Part shown: positions 1 to 7,216 of the stretch, piece after piece
Position numbering within the stretch: the first letter of the stretch is position 1
How the letters are laid out: every line of letters begins with the position of its first letter
From: an uncultured Spirochaetales bacterium
Lineage (GTDB): Bacteria > Spirochaetota > Spirochaetia > Sphaerochaetales > Sphaerochaetaceae
Direction of reading: 5' to 3'
Length of the DNA stretch: 53,146 bases
NCBI GenBank assembly: GCA_949295125.1
Contig: CASFJV010000036.1
Span: 1-53,146 of the forward strand
Position numbers and translations under genes: made by a program
Notes under the pieces: generated by a model
Seen by the model: only the letters and a program-made list of their open reading frames with translations
The model's database searches: none
Told to the model about the DNA's origin: nothing

Positions 1-2
1 GG

Positions 3-137
3 GAGAACTGGGCTGCTATTGAGGTTCCCACTAAAGAAGAGTCTGATATGAGGAGCGTCATCAATGCCTATGATGCGGCAAAGAAGGAAAGGACGAGAGG
101 AATTAACAGGCTGCATGCCATATTCAACCAGGCAGGC
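3..137 (+). pseudogene. IS110-family transposase fragment (N-terminal domain end)
   Basis: Reading frame 3 from the left edge carries a stretch typical of the end of the IS110 DEDD transposase N-terminal domain: a PTKEE segment, then a basic helix ending KERTRGINRLHAIFNQAG. That ERTR-x-INRLHA-x-F-x-QAG signature is what IS110/IS1111 transposases show before their central linker. After the AG at about base 137 the frame stops resembling any transposase and runs on into unrelated residues to a stop at 326. The upstream catalytic part would lie left of the window and was not seen. No IS ends or target duplications are visible. I read it as a decayed insertion remnant; the family call is from motif memory only. 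Confidence 0.5.
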
Positions 138-348
138 CATCACAATTTCCATAATGTGCCCGGTAATGAGTTTCTGGGCAACCTTGATCTTCCAGAAGCC
201 AGGAGCCGCAGATTTCATACCAGCCTGGCTTACAGCAGCAGCGAAGAACCTTCCCATGGCATTTTTCTACCAGATACTCTTCTGCGGTCCATTAGTGCGT
301 TTCCTTTTCAGGAGCATGTTCCGTGAAAACGTGGGAAAAAGCTGCTGA
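136..348 (+). pseudogene. DUF2798 membrane protein, C-terminal fragment
   Basis: In a frame shifted relative to the transposase remnant, bases 136-348 encode two hydrophobic helices with the DUF2798 pattern: a MCPVMSF segment, then F-x-P-A-W-L, then LPMAFFYQ and a closing GPLVRFLFR. In intact family members this is the second of two similar halves, so the first half is missing, replaced by the IS110 fragment. The last 57 bases overlap the 3' end of the MATE gene on the other strand. There is no plausible start codon with a ribosome site for this half alone. It is probably a dead gene, although an in-frame internal start is not excluded. Confidence 0.55.
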
Positions 349-1671
349 AGTTTCCTTCCTGTAAGCTGACAGGCATAAAAGGAAATACACGGCCCAGCCG
401 GCTGGAACGACATACCATACAACGCTGACCCCATATACCGGAGCAAATGCCATGGACCCGATGACGCGCAGTGAAAGGTTGATCAGGGATCCGAGTGTGA
501 ACATCTTCATCTTTCCGCATCCTCTCAGGACTCCGCCAGTCGTCATGGCAAAACCAAGGATGAAATAGAAGAATGAAAGGAACCTGAGGTACTCCTCCCC
601 GGTCCTGTACGCCTCTGCCGACCCCTCTGAGCCAAGGAAAAGGGAGATTATCTCATGGGAAAAAGAAAAGAGTATGGCTGCAGAAAGCATGGCAAAGGCA
701 AAAACAATGACCAGGCCGGATCTGTAGCCCTCCCTGATTCTACCTTTCCTTCCTGCCCCGATATTCTGGGCAGTATAGGGACTCATCGAATTGCCAACCG
801 CCGTGAAAGGTACAGTCACTATATTGTCCACCCTGATGGCAGCAGAGTACCCGGCAAGGACATAAGAGCCGAATGCATTGACAACACTCTGCACAAGCAT
901 CATGCCAACGGTAATCGTGCCCTGCTGCAGTATTGAGGGAAGAGCTATCCTGAAACTCTGGGAAAATAGAGGGCGGGAAAAACAGCTTTCCATTTCACCT
1001 TCCATTTTTCTCAGGATCCTGATGAGGATGAAAAAAGATATTATGGCGGAAAGCGCCTGCGAGATAAGGGTTGCCCATGCTGCTCCCGCAACCCCCATAT
1101 CCAATTCGGCAACTGCTATTATATCCAGAGCAACGTTGAGAATGGATGAAAAAACAAGCAGGAAAAGTGGGATTCTCGACTTCCCAATTGAGTTGAATAC
1201 AGATGAAAGGATGTTGTACATGAAGAGAAATGGCAGTCCAAGGAAATATATCCTGAGGTATATCTCAGCATCAGTCAGTATATTATCAGGAGTATTCAGT
1301 GCGGTAAGGATATCATTGGAGAAAAAATAGCCAAAGCATGCCAGTATTACCGATATTAAGAGGAATGCCAGGAGATTTGTTGAGATGCTCTCTTTCATCT
1401 TCTTATAATTCCTCTCTCCGAATGCATTGCTCGTAATTACGGAAGCCCCTGCTCCGCCTCCGACTGCAAGTGAAATGAACACAGATGTAAGGGCATAGGA
1501 AGCTCCAACGCTGGAGAGGGCCATCTCTCCTACAAAGCGTCCGACTATTATGGAATCCGCCATGTTGTAAAACTGCTGAAACAGGTTTCCAAGCATCATT
1601 GGAAGGCTGAATACAAGCAGAGCCTTCATTGGCTTTTCAGTAATCAGGTATTCCTCTTTCTCTCTCCCCAT
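292..1671 (-). CDS. MATE family efflux transporter
   Basis: A 459-residue polytopic membrane protein with about twelve hydrophobic segments. The signature near residues 25-50 (MMLGNLFQQFYNMADSIIVG) is diagnostic of the MATE family, which exports cationic drugs or metabolites in exchange for Na+ or H+; the substrate cannot be read from sequence. Length matches the family. The start at 1671 fits the usual short cytoplasmic lead before helix 1. It has no Shine-Dalgarno sequence; an extended -10 box (TGCTATCAT on the minus strand, 1679-1687) ends 7 nt before the ATG, so the message is probably leaderless. The 3' end overlaps a broken DUF2798 gene on the plus strand. Confidence 0.9.
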   Translation of the reverse strand: MGREKEEYLITEKPMKALLVFSLPMMLGNLFQQFYNMADSIIVGRFVGEMALSSVGASYALTSVFISLAVGGGAGASVITSNAFGERNYKKMKESISTNLLAFLLISVILACFGYFFSNDILTALNTPDNILTDAEIYLRIYFLGLPFLFMYNILSSVFNSIGKSRIPLFLLVFSSILNVALDIIAVAELDMGVAGAAWATLISQALSAIISFFILIRILRKMEGEMESCFSRPLFSQSFRIALPSILQQGTITVGMMLVQSVVNAFGSYVLAGYSAAIRVDNIVTVPFTAVGNSMSPYTAQNIGAGRKGRIREGYRSGLVIVFAFAMLSAAILFSFSHEIISLFLGSEGSAEAYRTGEEYLRFLSFFYFILGFAMTTGGVLRGCGKMKMFTLGSLINLSLRVIGSMAFAPVYGVSVVWYVVPAGWAVYFLLCLSAYRKETSAAFSHVFTEHAPEKETH

Positions 1672-1678
1672 ACCACTG

Positions 1679-1687
1679 ATGATAGCA
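1679..1687 (-). promoter_or_regulatory. Extended -10 promoter of the MATE gene
   Basis: Minus-strand TGC followed by TATCAT (five of six to consensus), with 7 nt to the ATG at 1671. No good -35 box is found 17 nt upstream, which an extended -10 can tolerate. It would start transcription at or next to the initiation codon. Confidence 0.45.
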
Positions 1688-1712
1688 GAAATACAGCTCT
1701 GGTACGAGAAGC

Positions 1713-2321
1713 TTAAGCCAGATTCCTTGGCCTCAGCACTATGATACCAGCACCATAATCAGCCTTAGTGTCCATTGTTGATGAGTCAAGGTATCTAACG
1801 CTGCTGAATTCAGAGACAAAATCGTCCAGAGTGCTGATCTCATCATAGCCAAAGCCATACTTATCTGATCTGAAGTGCATCGGAATAACAAGCCTTGGAT
1901 TAAGCTTCCTGACTATCCTGGCTGCTTCTTTGCCATCTATAGTGTAAAAACCGCCCACAGGAATGAGCAGAACATCAAGGCAATGGAGTTCATCTGACTC
2001 AATGTACTCCCCAAGGTCTCCAAGATGTGCAATCCTCTCTTTCCCATCGTCTACTATGCAGATCCTGTTTGGCCCTCTTTTTTCTCCTTTTGCATCATCA
2101 TGATAGGCATTAATTGCCTTATAGCCTAAGCCTTCCCCGGATAGCACAACACCATCCATGAAGCTGTGATCGCGGTGAGAATGGGTAGAGAACACGCATC
2201 CGGCTTTCTCCCTTACTGGCTTATAGCCGGGAACCGATCCATCCTCATATGGATCAATTATGATCGATTTTCCATCAGATTCGATCTTGAAGCACGAGTG
2301 CCCAATCCATGTAATAATCAT
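1713..2321 (-). CDS. MBL-fold metal-dependent hydrolase (UlaG-like)
   Basis: A 202-residue metallo-beta-lactamase-fold protein of the compact UlaG/UPF0173 type. It begins with the characteristic WIGHSCF strand, then IIIDPY, the metal-binding THSHRDHS motif (HxHxDH) at about residues 45-52, HLGDLG near 95, and a late histidine in IPMHFRSD near 147. Two metal ions would be bound, as in the family. The substrate is unknown; UlaG itself hydrolyses a lactone phosphate, but this subgroup is broad. A strong ribosome site (AAAGGAGG) sits 8 nt before the ATG. It lies 20 nt after the GNAT gene and was probably transcribed with it. Confidence 0.85.
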   Translation of the reverse strand: MIITWIGHSCFKIESDGKSIIIDPYEDGSVPGYKPVREKAGCVFSTHSHRDHSFMDGVVLSGEGLGYKAINAYHDDAKGEKRGPNRICIVDDGKERIAHLGDLGEYIESDELHCLDVLLIPVGGFYTIDGKEAARIVRKLNPRLVIPMHFRSDKYGFGYDEISTLDDFVSEFSSVRYLDSSTMDTKADYGAGIIVLRPRNLA

Positions 2322-2341
2322 ATTTTTTCCTCCTTTACGAA

Positions 2342-2881
2342 TTATATGTGATTTTCAGTAAAATGCCTTTCTGATTCATCCCAGTACTTCATGTATACAA
2401 AATCCTTAGGAGCACTCAGGTTCATCTGGTACATGCGGAACAGCACATTGATCCTTTTTGGCATCCAGTACTCCTGATAGGTATACTTATAAGAAAAGCC
2501 AAGCTTCTGCATTACCCTTCCGCTTGCAGGATTGTTCACATCATGTGTTGCCGTAATATATGGAATGCCATCTGATGCTGCCTTTTCAATAGCCTTTCCT
2601 GCAAGCTCTGTGACAATTCCCCTGTTCCAGTACTCCGGAAGGACCGCATATCCCATGTCATGGGAGTCATCATCACTGATGTTCACATAGCCAATAGGCA
2701 TGCCATCTGATGTGATTGCATAATAATGTTTCTTATTCTCGATCCTTTCTGTGAAAAACACCTCAGCCTCCTCTGCACTCTGCAAAGGGAACCAGGGAAG
2801 GAATCTGTTCATCCTCTTATCAGAAAGGAGGCGGAAAATGGCAGGGATATCATCATGGGTGAAAGCACGCAGGAAATACAT
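2342..2881 (-). CDS. GNAT family N-acetyltransferase (RimJ/RimL-like)
   Basis: A 179-residue single-domain acetyltransferase. It starts with the LRAFTHDDIPAIFRLLSD strand-helix of the RimJ/RimL branch, has the central DMGYAVLPEYWNRGI segment with the acetyl-CoA pyrophosphate loop (Q/R-x-x-G-x variant, WNRGI), and ends with HDVNNPASGRVMQKLGF, the usual asparagine-helix motif. The substrate cannot be inferred; ribosomal protein N-termini or small amines are typical. No Shine-Dalgarno sequence is present. A TAAAAT -10 box ends 6 nt before the ATG, and the promoter overlaps head to head with that of thpR. The MBL-fold gene follows in the same direction. Confidence 0.85.
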   Translation of the reverse strand: MYFLRAFTHDDIPAIFRLLSDKRMNRFLPWFPLQSAEEAEVFFTERIENKKHYYAITSDGMPIGYVNISDDDSHDMGYAVLPEYWNRGIVTELAGKAIEKAASDGIPYITATHDVNNPASGRVMQKLGFSYKYTYQEYWMPKRINVLFRMYQMNLSAPKDFVYMKYWDESERHFTENHI

Positions 2882-2887
2882 GAGTTC

Positions 2888-2917
2888 ATTTTACACAATA
2901 AGCTGTTGTGGTATAAT
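2888..2917. promoter_or_regulatory. Overlapping divergent promoters GNAT / thpR
   Basis: For thpR (plus): TTTACA at 2890-2895, a 16-nt spacer and a perfect TATAAT at 2912-2917, 8 nt before its ATG. For the GNAT gene (minus): TAAAAT at 2888-2893, 6 nt before its ATG, with a weak -35 (TTATAC) at about 2911-2916. Each -10 therefore lies on the other's -35, so RNA polymerase should occupy only one direction at a time. Confidence 0.55.
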
Positions 2918-2925
2918 CCACTTAT

Positions 2926-3465
2926 ATGAGAATTTTCATTGCTGTTGACCTTTCAAGGGAATGCAAAGGATACATTTCTTCCATTCAGAGGGAGATGGAA
3001 AGGGAACTTGAGCAGAAAGGGACAAAGGTCCCGGAGGAAAACTTCCACATAACGCTTGAGTTCCTTGGCGAAACTGATGAGTGCGGTCTTAAGCTTATTG
3101 AAAGTGCAATGGATGATGTAAAGGCAGATCAGTTTGACCTGAGGATAAACGGAAGGATCGGATCGTTTAGAAGAGGCATAAATAAAGGACGCGTTTACTT
3201 TATCCAGATAGATCATTCAAGGGAGCTTGAAGAAATGCAGTGGAGGCTGCATCAGGCACTGAAAGAAAGGGGCTTTAGGCTGGAAGAAAGGCCATTTAAA
3301 CCACACATCACATTATTCAGGAATGCATACATGAAAGGGGATATAGAAGTATTCAGGCCTTTTAAGGATCACATAGATTCCATAAAGCTCATGAAATCTG
3401 AACGGATAAGGGGAAGGATGGCCTATACCCCGCTTTACGTGAAATCACTCAACAATCCAGTCTGA
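2926..3465 (+). CDS. thpR: RNA 2',3'-cyclic phosphodiesterase
   Basis: A 179-residue 2H phosphoesterase of the LigT/ThpR family, which opens 2',3'-cyclic phosphates on RNA ends and can ligate tRNA halves in vitro. It opens with the family's MRIFIAVDLS and has both catalytic H-x-T/S motifs: NFHITLEFLG at about residues 44-53 and PFKPHITLFRN at about 124-134. Length is normal. The start is fixed by the family N-terminus, yet there is no ribosome-binding site: TATAAT ends only 8 nt upstream, so it is almost certainly leaderless. The 3' end overlaps the convergent acidic gene by 21 nt. Confidence 0.9.
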   Translation: MRIFIAVDLSRECKGYISSIQREMERELEQKGTKVPEENFHITLEFLGETDECGLKLIESAMDDVKADQFDLRINGRIGSFRRGINKGRVYFIQIDHSRELEEMQWRLHQALKERGFRLEERPFKPHITLFRNAYMKGDIEVFRPFKDHIDSIKLMKSERIRGRMAYTPLYVKSLNNPV

Positions 3466-3921
3466 CCAGTCCTCATCTTCCCCGGTGCCTGGAAATGAAT
3501 CCTCAAAAAGCCCCCTGAGAAAATCAAAGGCATCCCCATCATCCATAGCTCCAAGATATCTTCCAAGGTCCTCCCTCTCTCCATTTCCATATATGATGAT
3601 CCTTGGCTCTGTAAAATACTTTTTCACCCCATACTCAGCCTGCAGGCTTTTAAGGCTTTCTCCCAGCGCCGATGACAAAGCCCTGAGATCTATGGATTCG
3701 AGAGCTGCACTGAAAATGATATCTGATCCCCGGATGGCTGCTACCGCATGTGAAACATAGGCCATTGAGTCATCTCCAAGTGTTGCAGGGTTTTTCATAT
3801 ATACCAGTCTCAGCCCTGTTTCGCCATCTATCTCTTCTTTCGCAAAACCTGTCCTGATATCCACAATATTTGCGAAATCCTTCTGGCTCAGTTTCCTTGC
3901 TGTTTCCTTATTTAAAATCAT
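3445..3921 (-). CDS. Hypothetical acidic protein downstream of YihY
   Basis: A 158-residue soluble protein that I do not recognise. It starts MILNKETARKLSQKDFANIV, has a mixed alpha/beta-looking centre (LVYMKNP, IIFSAALESIDLRALSSALG, PRIIIYGNG) and a strongly acidic tail (GEDEDWSDWIVE). There is no signal peptide or membrane segment. Its ATG overlaps the YihY stop as ATGA, so it is translationally coupled to that gene and belongs to the lysophospholipase-YihY operon. The 3' end overlaps thpR on the other strand. The FGxxR-like and IIIYGNG pieces are not enough to name a family. Confidence 0.75.
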   Translation of the reverse strand: MILNKETARKLSQKDFANIVDIRTGFAKEEIDGETGLRLVYMKNPATLGDDSMAYVSHAVAAIRGSDIIFSAALESIDLRALSSALGESLKSLQAEYGVKKYFTEPRIIIYGNGEREDLGRYLGAMDDGDAFDFLRGLFEDSFPGTGEDEDWSDWIVE

Positions 3922-5189
3922 AGTCTCTCCATAAGGTTTTCTATTGATATATCCTCAAGGCCTTTAATGCCTTTGTCTTCCATCTCCTGGGCAACCGCCT
4001 CTCCCATTGTCATGATATCCTCACTCTTCTTCCTCTCGCTTCCGTAGAGGATATGCAGAACTTCCTTCAGGTATATCTTGTCCAGCGGCAGGGCTGGAAC
4101 AAAAGCACTCCGCTGTGTATTCACAGCCATGATTACCCCGCCATCCTCGAGGCAGTTGATATACCCATACAGCTTGCTGGATGGAACAGCAAGTTTCCTT
4201 ATAAGCTCCTTTTCTGTGGCCGCACCTTTGCCAGAACGGTATTTGTCAGCAACCAGCAGCAGGAGGTTTACCCCCTCGCTTATCTGGGAAAGAGGACTTT
4301 CCGGCCTTCCCTTTATCTGTCCCTTGTCCGGCCTGAACTGATGGACATATGTGATCTCAGCTGAAACCATGATTATGTACCAGAAGATATAGAAATAAAG
4401 GAGAAGAAGGAACAGGCTTGCAAGCGATCCGTAAATTATGGAATAGTTCACAGACTGCGTTATCATCTTCTTGAAAATTTCAGTTGCGATTATAATTACG
4501 ATAAGCCCTGTTCCAGATCCGACAAGAGCACTCCTTATCCTTACCTTGGCATTGGGAAGGAAGAAAATGATGGAAAAAAGTGCAAGCCATAAGACTGCAA
4601 TGATAAGCAGTGATTCCCAGAAATTGCCTGAAATAACAAGCCTGTCCTGGTTCACGAATGTCACAAGTATCCTCTCGACCCTTGCCTGCAGGGCAACAAG
4701 TATGACAACTACCAGTGCCGCTATGATCAGAAGAGTCAGGAATGTAGTGAACCTTTTGAGGGCATTCGACCTTGGCTGGGTGCGGAATATACGGTTTAGC
4801 ACCGTATAGACCTTGTTTACAAGCAGGATGCTTGTTATCAGGAAGGAAATGATTCCAAACACGCCAAGGCTGAGTGCGTTGCCTGTAAATGTTTCCACGA
4901 GGCTTATTATCTCGGTTCCAGTCTGCTCACCAAGGGTGTCAACCAGGAATTTGGTCAGAGCCGTAATAACGGTCTGGAGAACTCCGAAGGCAGAAAAGAA
5001 AGCAAAAAGGAATGCAATGCATGGAATTATGGAAATAAGGGTTGAGTAAACCATGCCAGATGCCATGATGCTGACATTGTCCCTGGAAATTCTCTGATAA
5101 GAAAGAAGAAGGACCTTTGCATAGTCCTTCCACCACGAAACAAATCCCTGATATTTCCTAGCTACCTTATTCAGCCATCCAGTCTTCAT
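3918..5189 (-). CDS. YihY/virulence factor BrkB family membrane protein
   Basis: A 423-residue inner-membrane protein of the YihY/UPF0761 family. After a basic N-terminus it has the conserved first-helix region (SIMASGMVYSTLISIIPCIA at about 41-60), six predicted transmembrane helices, and the family's YGSLASLFLLLLYFYIFWYI segment around 250-275. A soluble C-terminal domain of about 130 residues follows, with winged-helix-like character (ATEKELIRKLAVPSSKLYGYINCLEDGGVI), common in the longer family members. The biochemical function of the family is unsettled; although once annotated RNase BN, it is not a nuclease. The start overlaps the upstream stop by one base (TAATG). Confidence 0.85.
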   Translation of the reverse strand: MKTGWLNKVARKYQGFVSWWKDYAKVLLLSYQRISRDNVSIMASGMVYSTLISIIPCIAFLFAFFSAFGVLQTVITALTKFLVDTLGEQTGTEIISLVETFTGNALSLGVFGIISFLITSILLVNKVYTVLNRIFRTQPRSNALKRFTTFLTLLIIAALVVVILVALQARVERILVTFVNQDRLVISGNFWESLLIIAVLWLALFSIIFFLPNAKVRIRSALVGSGTGLIVIIIATEIFKKMITQSVNYSIIYGSLASLFLLLLYFYIFWYIIMVSAEITYVHQFRPDKGQIKGRPESPLSQISEGVNLLLLVADKYRSGKGAATEKELIRKLAVPSSKLYGYINCLEDGGVIMAVNTQRSAFVPALPLDKIYLKEVLHILYGSERKKSEDIMTMGEAVAQEMEDKGIKGLEDISIENLMERL

Positions 5190-6109
5190 TATTTCCCTTC
5201 TTTTTCCAGTGAATTGTAGAAGCTGATGATGTCTTTATAGACTTCATCCTTGTTAGTTTCATTCAGTATTTCATGCCTTCCGCCATCATAGAGCTTAAGA
5301 TAGACATTTTCTATTCCGGCTTTTTTATAGAGATTATATACCCTTTTTATTCCGGATGAATACCCGCCAACGGGATCCTCGCTTCCACTTACGATGAGGA
5401 TTGGAAGGCTTTTGCGGATCCTGGCTATCAGCTTCCTGTTATTTGCCTGGAAAGAAAGTTCGATAAGGTCCTCATAGAACTTTGATGAGCATGCAAAACC
5501 ACAGAGCGGATCCTTTTCGTATTTATTCACTTCAGCATTGTCCCTGCTGAGCCATGCAAACTTCCCTTCCCCCTTGAAATGCTTTGAATACTGGGAGAAT
5601 GCAAGCTTATCCAGATCCGGATCCCTCATCTTTGATCCCCACTTCTTCACATGGGCCCTTGCTATTACCTGCCCTATCTTACCCACAATTCCCTGGGATG
5701 CTCCGGTTCCGCAGATTACTGCCCCATCGTACTCCTCACTGTGCCGGGCAATGCATATCCTTGTGATGAATGAGCCCATGGAATGCCCGAACACATAGTG
5801 TGACAGCATCGGATAGTCATCCATGATCTTCTGGTCAAGTTCATAGGCATCCTCACATACTAAAGACCATCCATCCTTCTCACTGAACCAGCCTTTCTCA
5901 TCCTCTTCTGCAGTATAGCCATGACCCCTGTGATCCTGGGCATACACAACATATCCCTCTTTATTGAGTGCATGTGCAAAGTCACTGTAACGCATGCTGT
6001 GCTCTGCCATTCCATGATTGATATGTATTGTAGCAACTGGCTTTTCCACAGGCCATACACGGTAAAACAGCTTATGTCCATCCTTGAGTGTCAGTTCTTT
6101 CTCTAGCAT
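5189..6109 (-). CDS. Alpha/beta hydrolase, monoacylglycerol lipase/lysophospholipase-like
   Basis: A 306-residue alpha/beta hydrolase of the Hydrolase_4 (serine aminopeptidase S33 / PldB / monoacylglycerol lipase) type. Visible landmarks are HINHGMAEHSMRY (oxyanion loop), DHRGHG, the nucleophile elbow GHSMGS at about residues 105-110, the acid in GSEDPVGG near 245 and the histidine in GGRHEILNE near 278. It is cytoplasmic by sequence, with no signal peptide. A ribosome site (AAGGTAGG) precedes the ATG at 6109. A promoter with an extended -10 lies at 6136-6164. It heads a coupled operon with YihY and the acidic protein. Confidence 0.85.
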   Translation of the reverse strand: MLEKELTLKDGHKLFYRVWPVEKPVATIHINHGMAEHSMRYSDFAHALNKEGYVVYAQDHRGHGYTAEEDEKGWFSEKDGWSLVCEDAYELDQKIMDDYPMLSHYVFGHSMGSFITRICIARHSEEYDGAVICGTGASQGIVGKIGQVIARAHVKKWGSKMRDPDLDKLAFSQYSKHFKGEGKFAWLSRDNAEVNKYEKDPLCGFACSSKFYEDLIELSFQANNRKLIARIRKSLPILIVSGSEDPVGGYSSGIKRVYNLYKKAGIENVYLKLYDGGRHEILNETNKDEVYKDIISFYNSLEKEGK

Positions 6110-6135
6110 TTGGATTCCTACCTTAAAAAGAAGAT

Positions 6136-6164
6136 ATCATAGCAAAACGCAAAAGTCATGGAAA
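6136..6164 (-). promoter_or_regulatory. Promoter of the lysophospholipase-YihY operon
   Basis: Minus-strand TTTCCA at 6159-6164, a 17-nt spacer, and TATGAT at 6136-6141 preceded by TGC (extended -10). The start point would be near 6129, giving a leader of about 20 nt that contains the AAGGTAGG ribosome site. Confidence 0.5.
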
Positions 6165-6167
6165 ACA

Positions 6168-6192
6168 GTATCATTTCACTAAAAAATGATAC
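6168..6192. repeat. Perfect 9-bp inverted repeat upstream of the operon promoter
   Basis: GTATCATTT (6168-6176) and AAATGATAC (6184-6192) form a perfect inverted repeat with a 7-nt centre. It is AT-rich, has no following T-run and lies just upstream of the -35 box of the lysophospholipase operon, so an operator or activator site is likelier than a terminator. Confidence 0.4.
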
Positions 6193-6428
6193 AATAACCA
6201 TCCATCTGACTATTTTCCCTTTCAAACACTGCAAAAGCATTATGATGCCTGAGCTGCACCTCAGCTCACTTCTGCTGTTTTGCATACTTATGACATAAGT
6301 TGGCATTAAGATATTTGCGGAAAATCAGCTGGAAACTGCAGGAAATGCATTATTTAAGCCACCATTTTCCCATCATGCTTTCATGGTACATTACACTGAA
6401 GTATTATTATGGAGAGCCAGGAGGATAA

Positions 6429-6983
6429 ATAAAGAAAAGCAGACTGATTGCAGCAGTTCTTGCTGCACTAGTAGTATTCTTATCATTTCCAGGATGCAGA
6501 GCGGATGCAGAACCTACTGCAGAAGAGTTCATGAAAGCATATGGATATGCCTTGATGCTTGAGGCAACAAATGCAGAAGATATCATAAACAAATATCTGC
6601 AGACGGCAGGATATCTTTCCAGTGAAATACAAATTACTGCAGTCTCTCCCGAAGACCTCAGAGATAAGGTAATGATTACTGCAGAAGAAGGACATACTGT
6701 TTACACTGTCAGCAATGCGGAAATAAGATACGAGCTGGCAGATGGGACGTCGGGAACACTCTCATACTCCGGAGAGCTTAATACATTAACCTATTCAGAC
6801 TCAGGAACAAATTATACAAAGCGGTCTTCCCATAATGTCATGGTTAATGGCGAGGCAATTAAGGATATTGAGGTTTTGCAGAGCATTTCCCGGGACAACG
6901 GGCTGAGCATTATAGAGGCCTCACTTGGAGCAGTTGCCCTGAATGCTGATGAGCTGAACAGAATCACTTTCCCCTTTTTCTGA
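6429..6983 (+). CDS. Putative lipoprotein with ATA in place of a start codon
   Basis: The frame encodes KKSRLIAAVLAALVVFL followed by SFPGC, a good lipoprotein signal peptide with lipobox cysteine at 6495-6497, then about 160 residues paralogous to the next gene. The signal peptide begins directly after ATA at 6429, preceded by a strong AGGAGG (6419-6424) at 4 nt. No ATG, GTG or TTG occurs in frame before the cysteine; the first in-frame ATG (6531) would delete the signal and 11 mature residues. A seven-codon frame (ATG at 6409) ends at 6432 across the ATA. Either ATA initiates, or the start was lost by ATG to ATA change, or the base is an error. Protein length from ATA is 184. Function unknown. 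Confidence 0.6.
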   Translation: MKKSRLIAAVLAALVVFLSFPGCRADAEPTAEEFMKAYGYALMLEATNAEDIINKYLQTAGYLSSEIQITAVSPEDLRDKVMITAEEGHTVYTVSNAEIRYELADGTSGTLSYSGELNTLTYSDSGTNYTKRSSHNVMVNGEAIKDIEVLQSISRDNGLSIIEASLGAVALNADELNRITFPFF

Positions 6984-7159
6984 TCGGCCATTTATTTCCA
7001 CTTTGCTGAAAAGGCATGGGAAATACTCTTTTCCTGCCTTTTTCAGTCATGAAATTGTGCTTTAAAGTTCCCTAAAACCTGCAGAAAAACATTAATTTAT
7101 TCTGTTTCCTAACTTATAGTCTGTATTTATTTTATTACAATACAAAAAATTAAAATTTA

Positions 7160-7189
7160 TTGACATAAAATACGTCTATATTATATGAT
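7160..7189 (+). promoter_or_regulatory. Consensus promoter of the second lipoprotein gene
   Basis: A perfect TTGACA at 7160-7165, an 18-nt spacer and TATGAT at 7184-7189. Transcription should begin near 7196, leaving a leader of about 20 nt with the GGAGGT ribosome site. It is preceded by an A/T-rich stretch that may act as an UP element. Confidence 0.7.
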
Positions 7190-7216
7190 TTGCGAATAAA
7201 AAAGAATGGAGGTCTT

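Larger units (their letters stand above)
6110..6428. other. Intergenic region, no gene seen
   Basis: About 320 bases between the divergent lysophospholipase and lipoprotein genes. It holds the minus-strand promoter and inverted repeat noted separately, and a small inverted repeat TGAGCTG / CAGCTCA at 6250-6268 with no T-run. Short open frames on both strands lack coding character. No RNA gene is recognised. Confidence 0.5.

Noticed and set aside
6250-6268. Inverted repeat TGAGCTG / CAGCTCA
   Set aside because: No T-run and no nearby promoter; could be chance.
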